A DNA stretch of 64,000 bases from Proteromonas lacertae. Taxonomy: Eukaryota; Sar; Bigyra; Opalinata; Proteromonadidae. The stretch spans positions 62,001-126,000 of the forward strand of contig NGBS01000590.1 in the NCBI GenBank assembly GCA_002245135.1, read 5' to 3'. Both the position numbers and the translations under genes were made by a program. Of this stretch, positions 50,494 through 62,400 are shown in pieces. Within the stretch, counting starts at the first letter, position 1, and the number at the start of each line of letters is the position of its first letter. The notes beneath the pieces were generated by a model. The model was not told the origin of the DNA. It saw only the letters and a list, made by a program, of their open reading frames with translations, and did not search any database.

Positions 50494-53400
50494 TTACTTT
50501 CTAGTTTTTGACTTTCTAGCACCTCCTGTGGCTGTTTCTGTTTCTACTCCACGAATATAATAGATCCAAGGACCTACACTATTATCATCTTCACAACTTA
50601 CTATCATCTTACTTAATACATCTTTACCACCTTTACCATCTTTACTTCCTGCATATTTCACTGCTAATTGAACTTCTTTCTTTTCAGGAATGGATTGTTT
50701 ATTTGATCCACCTGTAAATAATGGATTTTCAAAATAAACATCAAATGTTTTGGTGGTGGAAAAGATATTCTTAAATGGAACACTGATCTGTTTGCCTTTT
50801 CCTACTGTATATGGACCTAATGGTTGAGGTGATAAACATTTTCCAAATAATTGATATTTATATAAACCACCTTGAGGAGAATCGATTTTTAATATCGCTT
50901 TTACATCACCTATTTGACATGGTTCATAACTCACTTTGGCGATTGATGCAATTCCATCCCAAGTTGTTGAACCATTTACTTTCACTACATTCTCTACTGT
51001 AAAATCTTTACATCCTTCGATTGTACATTTATATTCAGTATTTGCTGGACAATAACTAGTAAATTTGATTTCTTCTACTATCTTACCACCTAAACCACAT
51101 GACATATTATATCCTCTTTCATAACCACTTTCTAATGCTTTTAGTTTCAATTTGTAGTTAAATTCACCTAATTCGTTTGTTATTATTGTCACATCACATT
51201 CACTTTCACCTGCTAATAATGGTCGATATTCGATTGAATAACTTCCATCTTTATGACCACTTAATTCTTTACTTACTGATAATCGAACACAAGGATTGGA
51301 CGTTTTATAAAATGGAGTTGGAGATGTGATTATGGCTGTTGGAGGTAATGGATTATTTATTGTTATTGTTTGTTTTGCTACTTGTCGAACATGAGTTACT
51401 AATTCATAACTATTCATTATATCAGCATTTGTTGCATTGATGGTGAATTGATAGAAACAATATTCACCACTTTCTTCACAGATAAATCTTAACATTATTT
51501 CTGTTGCACCTGGTTTATAAGCTAAGAAATTCAATTGACATTCTCTTGAAGCTAAAGCTGGAATGTTTATTACATTTGGAACTTTTATAAATGTTGAATT
51601 ATTTGGTAAATCACCAAGTTCTACTTTGAATCTTTGAGCTGTTTTCATCCAATTATATACTGGTAAGGATATTACAAAAGATTTCTTACATGTTGTTTCT
51701 AATTCAATATTTGAAGGAATTTCCATTGGTTGAGGTAAAGAACAAGCTCCTAATAAATTATAATTCACTGTATTTCCATCAGGTAAAGATATAAATAAAC
51801 TTCCTTTATGAGGATTATTCCAATTAAATCCTGCATTTGTCTCTTTCTTTCCTTTCTTTCCTTTACCATCTTTTCGATTTCCTGCTTCAGATGGAGGTCG
51901 ACTGGCATTGGCTGATAAATCTAATTTTATTCCATCACCATTATAAGTTGTTGGTTTGAATATTACAGTATAATCTACTGTACCTTTCGCTGGAACTGTT
52001 ACTGAAGGATTTCCACTAAATACTTCATTTTGAATCGCTGGATGTAAAAACCAACCATCATTTGTTGGATTACTTAATTTGATTATTTGACTATTCTCTT
52101 TTCGAACTTCACATTCAAATCTCAATTCTTTATCACCTGCTTCTGGTTGACCTACACAAGAACCTGATAATGTCAATCTCAATGGTTCACTTGATCCTTC
52201 TATATCACAAATCAAATTATCACATCGAATATCATTACTCAAATTCTGAGGAGTAAACGTTATATTTAATGACATTGGAGTATTTGGTAGTAAAGTACCT
52301 TCCACTGGAATTATGGAGAAATTTGGAGCAAATTGACCTGCATTCCATCGGAATTTGGTTCGTTTATCACCTTCATTACTTAATAAGATCTTTCGAGTTA
52401 CTGATGAACCTAAACACACTGCTCCAAATTGTAATAACGAGGTTTCTATCACTACATCTACACCTTGACAAGCTCCTTTTACTGTAAAGAATGATAATGC
52501 TTCACCACCATTGATTTTTACATTGTAATGATTCTCAAATGCTAATAATCTTTGATTTGGATGGAAATTTATATCTAAACTAATCACTTGTTTTGGTTTT
52601 ATTGTTATTTCACCTTTTGGACTTATACTTACACAGTTTATATCACCAAACATTCCTTCATTTGATTCATTTACTACTTCGAAATTGTATGTACATAAAC
52701 TACGATTGATTATTTCTATACTCTTATTATTCTCACTATTCACTTCTACTTTACCAAAATTGATTACTTGTTTTCTCAAATCTACTAATTCTAAATGTAA
52801 TTGAGATCCTCTTCCTCTTATTTCTACTGTTTGAGTACTTATTCCACTTATTTCAAATACTACATTTTCATTATATTCTATCTCTTCATATGGAGTGAAA
52901 TAGATTGGAACTTCTACAAATTGACTAGGAGATAATGTTGTTGGTTGGAATGGAACTTCTAATACTTGACTCTTTTGATATAAACAATTCACTGTTATAT
53001 CTCTTTCAGCTTCATTGTTTGAGATTATTAAAGTTGTTACAGCTGGTCTTGGACTTACTCCATTCGCTAATACTGCTACTGCTCCAAAATTATATTTATT
53101 AAAACTGAAATTCACTTTAGGTGCAGCTGCATAACCATTTAATAACATTCGATATTTCTTTAATTCACCTAATGTCACTTCTAATTTTAGATTGTTTATT
53201 TCTACTCTTCTCTTATTACCAACTGGATGGAAGATTATTTGACATTGACCTGTTTCACTTCCATTTACTGTTGCTCTTTCTGGAGTTATGGTTATATTTG
53301 AATCATTCACTCTACTCCATTGATAATCAAATGGGAAATTTCCACTATTCTCAAAGTTTATTGTTTTTGTACAAGTTTCATTTAAGAATATATTACCAAA

Positions 53401-56400
53401 ATCCATTATATGTGTTTCACTTGGACTTATTACTAAGTTTGGTAATACACTATCACCATCTTGAACTATCACTTTATCATGTAATGTATAACCTTCACCT
53501 TTTACATTCAAATTCAATTTAGATGGTTTCTTATGGATTTGTAATGAGATGTTTGTTGAGAAATATAATTCATCTGTTGGAGCAAATGTTACTTCAATTG
53601 GAACACTTCCATTTGGAGGAATTGATCCAGTGGATGGTTCAATCTTTACTGGAGAATCAGATCCAATTTGACTTTTATCAAATGTATAAGCAAATGGAAT
53701 ATGATCATTATTAACTAATTGGATTATCTTTGTATTTGTTCGATGTAATAAAACTGCATTGAAATTCACTGCTGGAGGATCTAAGAAGATTTTTGGTTCT
53801 TTTACTACACCTGCTATTAAGAATAAAGCAGAAACTTTATGAGATGGAATATTAAATCGATAGAATGCTTCTTGAATTCCAGTTGTGGTTGGAGTAAATT
53901 CGAATTGTAACATTTGTTTCTTACCAGACATTAATACACCTGTCTTTTGAACACATTCAAAAGCTTGATTTGGCATTCCAACTGGAATAAATTCAAATCC
54001 TAAATTCTCACCTGTTGGATTTTCTACTCCAAATTTCATTGTATTCTTAACATGAGTTCCTAATGATTCGATTTCTATCACATGAATATCAGGATCTAAA
54101 CTTCCACCTAATTCACCATCTTGATTGAATAATCCATCACTTCTTCGACTTATATAATCACATGGAGGAATATCAAAATGGCATAATGGTCTCATTGATC
54201 TACCACTTATCTTTATTAATAATGGTTCTTCTTCTTTAGGTAACATTGGAATATTCGCATTGGCTGTATAGTTATAATAATCATCATCTAATGGTTCAAA
54301 TAATACTTTAAAGTGTTGACTTTTACTTGGAGGAATACTGATTGTATCTGGTTCAATTTTGAATGGAATTGGTATTTCATCTATTTCAGCATTTGAATTT
54401 ATATTTCCATTTTCATTATCAAATGTCCAATGTAGATCTAATGGAGTTTCACTTTCATTTAATACATCAAATTCATATTCTCTCTTTTGATACATCAAAG
54501 TATCAGCAAAATTGATTGATTTACATTCACATTGATATTTTGCTGCATCTGCTCTTATACTACAATACAATGAAATTACATGTGGTTCTTCATTCTCATT
54601 TACTAACTTGAAACTAGGTTCAGCAATTGTTTCACATACTTCTATTGGTTCTACTACATCAGCTGCTAATGGTGGATATAATGGAGGTGGAATATAAACT
54701 GGCATTTGAGAAGGTAAGGCTTTCTTTGGTTGATTCTTTCCTCCTTTTCCTCCTTTATTTGGGGTTTTGGATCTTGGTGGAGGAACTGCTTTTTTAGCTG
54801 GAGTTTTCTTTCCTTTTGCATTCTTGGCATTTTCTTTCTGTTTTTCTTCATTCTGTTTTTGTAATTGTAAATATTGTTCTTTTGTCACATATTTCACTGT
54901 TTTCATTGAATTATCCCAATCATTTATCACTTCTTCACCTTCTTCTTTACTTTCTTCTAATACAATCTCTTGAACTTCTACTGTCAATTCTTCTTTTTCT
55001 AATACCAATGCTTCTGTTGTTTTGAATGTACATGTCACATCTTTTGTTGTATGAGGATGCATATGACCAGAAGATGGATTGAATCTGAATGGAGTATCAT
55101 CTTGGAATTGGAACTTTATTAATTTATCACTCAAATTCTCTATTTGGAATGAAACAGATTGACCATCTTTATTATTATTCTCACCTTCTACTCCATCTTC
55201 TTCATTATTTGTTATATAAAATGGATAAAATTCCATTTCATTATCTTTATCATTTGGTAAACCATTAAATCCTATCATTTCTTCTAATCCTTCACCTTTC
55301 AATATAAATTCACTCTTCTCATATGGATTGTTTTGAACATACAATGACATTGGTAATTCATATTCTTTCTTTCCTCGAGGATTGAACGAAACTGTATATT
55401 CCACTTTCTGTTTTGGTTTTAAGGTTTGAACTTCACCTGCATCAGGTCTTACACTGAATATACCACTTACATCCATATTCACATGACATTTTGCTGTTAA
55501 TACACCACTATTCTCTATTAAGATCTTTTGACTCTTCTTTTTACCACTTCTTATCTTTCCAAAATCAATCATCAATCTTCCATCATCAGCTCTTGTCTTT
55601 GGATCAACAATTTGTAAAGATGGTAAAATACTTGAACCTCGAACATCAAAATTCAATTCACCTGTCTTAGCATCAGAACTGTCTTTTACTTTCGCATTAA
55701 ATGTTGCTTCATAACTACCAATCGATTGTGGTTTAAAGAAGATTGTTACATATTGATATTCATGTGGTGGAATATCTACTGTTGGTGGAGATACACTGAA
55801 GATTTCTGGAGCTACACCTGCTTTGGGAGTTATTTCGAAACTTACACTACATTGTATTCTTTGAATATTCGTTATTCTTATTCTCTGAGATATACCATCT
55901 GGTTGAGATGTTGGTATAACTGTTCCAACATAGAATAAATTATCTTTTACACTGTAAATTGAAACATTTTGACTTGTATCTAATGTACTTAAATCATTCA
56001 ATACAGTTTGTTCTTCAAATATTGAATCATAATTCTCAGTTTCGATGGATGGATAAACACTTTCACCTGTTAAGATATAAGTCAAATCTTTTGCTATATT
56101 TGGATCGATATTACTTATATTAAACATCAATTTTTCTAAAGCTGATTTATTACCAACTGCATGATAAGTTATTGATACTTTCTGAGAGGAACTTGGTTCA
56201 ATTTGGAATTCTGCAGGATTTATACCAAAATCACCTACTGTTAAAGCAGCTGCCATTTCTTTTTTATCTCCTTTCTTACCTGGAAGAGATTTCTTTTGCA
56301 CTGGTGGAGCTTTTTTACCTTTTCCTACTGGTTCACTCGATGGTTGAGCTTCTTGACTCATATCAATTGGATTGTTTATATCACTAATCTTACAGATAAA

Positions 56401-59400
56401 TGGAAATTCACCATCATTCTTTATATTCAATTCTTTCGTTTTAGAATCATCAAAATGTAATGAACCAAATGATATACCTCCTGGAGGTAAACAGGAGATT
56501 TTACTATATACACTTCTTACAGATATACATATTGGAAATTCACTTATCAATTCTTGATTCTTTAAATCAAATATTCGACATCTTATATCTTTATTACTTT
56601 CGAGATTTACTTCATAATCACTCTTAAAACTAAACTCCACTTCTTGTTTATCACCATCCATTATTACACCAAATGGAGGAGTTAATTTGAATAAATGTTT
56701 TAACTCTTTACCTTTACACATGAAGTTATATTTTATATCATATTTACCTTGATTTTCTAATACAATTGATTTCTTTGGATTTTCACATACTTGAATTAAA
56801 CCATAATCAATATTATAGATTGTACTATTATCATCTTTAGCTTGAGCTGCATCTTTTACTAACAAAGCTTTTACTACATAAGTTTCACCTTTCACATTCA
56901 CTGTTATTTTCTTTTGATATTGAGTTTGACCTGCATATTTATCATTTTCATTATCAGCTATTAAGATTTCAAATGGCTTTTCTTCTAATACAAATTCTTT
57001 TATCGCATTGTAAGATACTTGAATTCCACAAGAACTATTTGGTTCTAATACACCTGTCTTGGGATTTATCTTTATTTCTTCAATATTCTCTAATTCTAAT
57101 GGATTTATTGTGAATTTTATTGGGATTTTACCTGTGTTTATTAAATTAAACACTTTATTATCACTATGATTTATCAATACTCGATCAAAATCAATATAAT
57201 ATGTTCCTATCTCTTCTACTTCATATATTGGCTCATTACTTACTACAGCTCCTGAATTCTTAGATTTTCTATTTCCTTTCGCACTTGTTGGTTTCTTTGG
57301 AACTTCTTTCTTTGCTTTTGCTTTATTATCTTTCTTTTTACCTGCATTTGGAGTCTTCTTTCCTCCTGCTCCTCCTTTTACACCTTTACCTCCATTTCGA
57401 CTAGCTGATCTAGCATTCATCTCTTCTAATTGTTTATTACAATATTCTTCATATTCTTCTTCATTCATTAAACCTTTTATATCAATCTCGGGCATATAAC
57501 CTGTACATTGGAATGGTAACATGAATGGACTTGGATTATCTTTATAACATACTACTAAATTGTTTGTATATTGAATATTCTCTACTGGAAATGCCCAAAT
57601 ATCAACTGTTTGTGTTTCACCTGCTTCAATATCAATTTGGGTTGGTTCTATTGTGAATATTCCATCATCATTTTGCATTGAAAAATCAACTCTTGTGGAA
57701 AACATTCCATTATTACTGAATTGAATTGTTTCACAATTACTAGCTTTTAAAGATGGATTGTTTTCTCTCATATTTATATTTTTACCTATTAATAATGGAC
57801 CAAATTCATAATATCCTTTGTTCTTTATATATCTCTTACTTATTATTTGTTGTTCATTCTTTTGTTTTGTTGATTTCATGAATATATCTTTCGGATTTTG
57901 ATTAATCTTTGGATAATCACAAATACCACTGATTGGAACTTCATACGTTTTATTTTTATTAACTATCTCAAAGTGGAAACAATAGTTAAATTTACCAGTT
58001 TCTAATGATTCAAATGTCACTTTCAATGGTAATTCTTGATTAGGTTCTAATTTCCATCTTGTGGCATTATTTTCATCTATTAATTTATAATTACTCGTTG
58101 GTATTAAAGGTTTTCTTGGAATTGGCTTTTTAACTAATTGGAATACTTCTGGTGGTGGAACTTTCCAATCTCCATAGGTATTAAACAATGGAACTGTTTC
58201 TTTGATTTCTTGAATCATTGTATCAATATCACTTTCACCATTATTATTGACTATATCACATAATAAACCAACTCCAAATGGTGGAGGAGGAGGTGGTGGT
58301 GGTTCTTCTTTTTTACCTTTCTTTGAGTTTTTATCTCCTTTCTTATCAATTGATTTACTTCTTTTTCCTCCTTTCTTTGGATCTGGTGAAGTTGATCTTT
58401 CTTCTACTACTGGTTCTGGCTCTGGAGCTTTTTCTTCTACTGCTTCTACTACTTCTGTTGGTTCTGGTGGTGGTGGTTTGGGAATTCGAGTTTCAGCATT
58501 CTCTTTACATTCTTCAAATAACTTCAACATTGATTCTTTCATTTGGAAATAACTTCCATTTAATACTTCATTTGTAAACATTGTCACTAATTCTTCATCA
58601 GTTGGTCGATGTGGTGGTAATTCAGGTTCTGGTTCTGGTTCAGGTGATGGAGATTTCTTACCTTTTTTACCTGGACTCTTTTTACCTGAAGGAGTTTTCT
58701 TTCCTTTCTTATCTTCTTTTTTACCTTTCTTTTTATCATCTTCAACTGGTGGAACTACGACAGGTTCTGGAACTGGAACTGGTTCTTCAGTTGTTACTGT
58801 TGTTGTTGTTGTGGCATTACCATCTATTAAAGCTTCACTTCCATCTGTTGCTAATTGAGAAGTTGATTCTTCTACAACTGGTTCAGGATTGTTTATTTTC
58901 CATTCTTCCACCATTCGTTTTACTAATAAATCAGCGGCTGTATCTACTGTTAATACATTTATACCTCCATATTCTTTTCTACCAACTATTGACATTACTC
59001 CTTTTATTCCTTCCAACACATTCTCAATATATTCATATGTATCACTTATTACTATTGAACCTTTCGCTAGTTCATTTCTATCATAATATTCTTTCACTAC
59101 TGCTTCTATTGTTACTCCATCAAAATATACTGGAGGTAATTCAGTTTCACCTTTCTTTGGTTTCTTTGGAGCTATTTTCTTTGGCTTCTTTGGTGGTTCT
59201 TCACTTTCCCATACGATTACTTCTTCTCTTCTTAAGATTTTAGCTATTAATATCCATCCCATTGGAGTTTTATTCTCTATCGCATATTTGAATATATCAG
59301 ATATATTAAACATTGGTATTTCATAATATTCAGCTAGTTTCTGGGCTACAGAGTGTTTTCCACTTTTATTTGGACCAATTAATAATAAATTTCGAGTATT

Positions 59401-62400
59401 TTCTCTATGTCCTAATGTTTCTATTGTTTCTTGTATATATGTCTCTGGTTTCTTTAAGCCTTCTGGGAATATCACATCTTCAGGATTCATTTCTAATGGA
59501 TGTAAATTACTAACTGCTTCTTCAACTACATCTAATTTCTTCGTTGATTTTTCACCTTTCTTTTTATCTACAGATTTATTTCTTTTTCCTCCTTTCTTTG
59601 GATCTGGTGAAGTTGATCTTTCTTCTATTACTGGTTCGGCTTCTTCAGCTGGTGGTTCTTGGCCAGGTTCTGGTTCTGGTGGTGGTGGTAATTTCACTGT
59701 TAATTTATCACCTACATTTCTCACTTCAGTTCGGATTATATCATCAACATAATCTGTTGCTTGCATTAAGATTTCTTCTTCTTCTATATATTGTTTATCA
59801 TATTCAACACAATATAACTCTATTGGATCTTTACTTATATTCTTTATTACTAATGGTTGTTCTACTGGTTCTAAATGAGGTTGTATTGGATCAAATTGAA
59901 TTTCTTTGGGGATTATTTCGATATGATAATCATATACTTTTGCTGTTACTTGTAGTTTTACACAACCTGGATTTAATCTAAATACCATTGGAATAAGTAC
60001 ATTCATATCACCAATTTGTGAAGGTGTAAATTCTATTTCTGCATTAAACTTTTTCATACTTGGTAATTTACCTTTCACATCATATATTCTGATCTGAGAA
60101 GCACCTAATCCTTCAGCTTTTTCTTTCTTAAAACTCCAATCAACAGTTACAGGACATTCATTGTATAATGTCACAAACATCACTTTACTTCGACCTAATG
60201 GTAATTCACCAAAATCTAACACATTTGGTATTATTGATAATCGAGGAATACATACATCAGCTCTTAATATTATACGATAAGTTGGTCCTCCTTGTACTTT
60301 GATTGGAATTGCTAAATCATATCTTCCATAAGGTAAATCAGATTTCGCTGTAAAACTAGCTGTAAATGTCACTGTTGAACTTTCTGGTAATCTTTTCACT
60401 TCATCTGGAGTTAATGTATATCCACTCTCTTTTAAAGTTCTTCTTTCTATTCCGAAATTCACTGGTAAATTACCTATGTTAGTTATTGTAAATGTCTTTG
60501 TCTTACTATCAGTTCGAACTACATTACCAAAATCTACTACATAATCAGCTAATGGAAATTCACCTAAATGTAAATTAGATATTTTCTTATTCGCCATTTT
60601 TGTTGTTTTGCCTGTTTTATTACTGATATTTGTTAAACCAGTTTCAGGTCTTGTTGTGGTTTTATCAACTACTCCTTCAGTTTTTGAACCATTTACAGAT
60701 GTTCCATTTATTTCTTTCTCTTTTCGAGCTAAACATAAATCAGCTGGATTTTGACTGTTTATTTCATCTAATAATAAATCAATATAATATAATCTCAATG
60801 CTTCAGATTCTCTATCAACTGTGATTTGTAATACTGTTGTATTCTTTCCTGAAGGTAATTTGTTCGTATTTGTCATCATTTTAGGTGGAGATGGTAATAA
60901 ATTATCATTCTGTTGTGAATTCTTACTTCTTGCAGATACTGATTTTTGACTATCTACTCTTGCAGAAGATTGTTTCTTATTTTCATCATTTTCTTTTTCT
61001 TTACATTTTTCTTCTTCTGTTGTTTCTGTATTTGATGTTGTTGTTGGTTCTTCACTAGGTGGTGCTAATTCTCCTTCTATTTTTGGTTCTGGTGGTAATT
61101 CTTTTACTGCTGGTTTACCAAGTGTTGGTGAATTAACTGGAACTCCATCTACAATTATTGGCTTTTCAGTTTCAACTGGTTTTTCTTTTTCTTTTTCTTC
61201 TTCTGTTGACGGTTGTTCTGGTTGTTGTTGTTGTGTTTCTCCTTCAGTATTTATAATAGTGTTATTATTACTTTCATCTATTGAAGATTCTACTACTTCA
61301 GGTAAAGATGGTTGTTGTTTGATTGGTGATGGTAAAGCTGGGAATGATAATGGATGTTCTGTATTGGATAATTCAATCAATCTATCAGCTTCTTCTAAGT
61401 AATGTTCCCAATTATCTGGTATTACTAATTCAGCATCATTCACTTTAATATTTGCATAAATACCTGTTATATAAAGTGGAAAATCTATTGGAACATAATG
61501 AGCTATTTCTATTACTAATTTCTCTATTACTGAATCTGGAATTCCTACTCTCATTTTAACTGAGATTCTTTGTTGACCATGAGCTGGAATTAATCCATTA
61601 CATGGTGAAACACCAACTAAACCAGGTCGAGATACACTATCAGTTGAGATTTTAAATGGAAAATCTACTGAACCTGTATTAAATATATGAAAATCTCTTT
61701 CTTCTACTTTCATATAAGGAATTCTACCAAAATCAATATTTTGTTTATCCAATCTATAAGATACAACTGAACTTTCACCTTTCATTTTGATATTATAAAC
61801 TGGTCCTCCATCTACATAACATTTACCTAATGCTCTTGATAATACATGTGGTATTCCAGAATATCTCAATTCCATTTCTTCACTTTCACCTGGTTGTAAA
61901 ATACCTTGAATTGGAGTTATTTCAAATACTTCATTGATTGGAGATGTTTGATTTTCAGTTTCATCTATTTCTAATTCCCAATGATAAGGACAAGGAATTG
62001 TTCCACGATTTTCGATTGAAAATAATAAAGTTCTTTGAGAATTATTCAATATACAACCAAAATCAAAATCATTTTGAGATAACCATAAATTGGGAAAGGC
62101 TACATCAGCTACACATGGAATTGAATCTTTCTGAGGATGATCTTCATATCTTATATTCAATATTCCATTTATTTTACATGAGATTTTATCATCTTTATAA
62201 TTTGGATCAAATTCTACTGTCACATTAGTTGATTCATTTGGTTCTAAATGGAATTCATTCATACTTAATAAGAATGGAGCTGCTATACTTATTATCACAT
62301 CTAAACTTAACGTTGATATATTCTTAAATACAACTGTCTTACTTTGAACTTCACATGCAACTCCAGCTTCATATACATATTTAAATTCGATTTTCTCTTC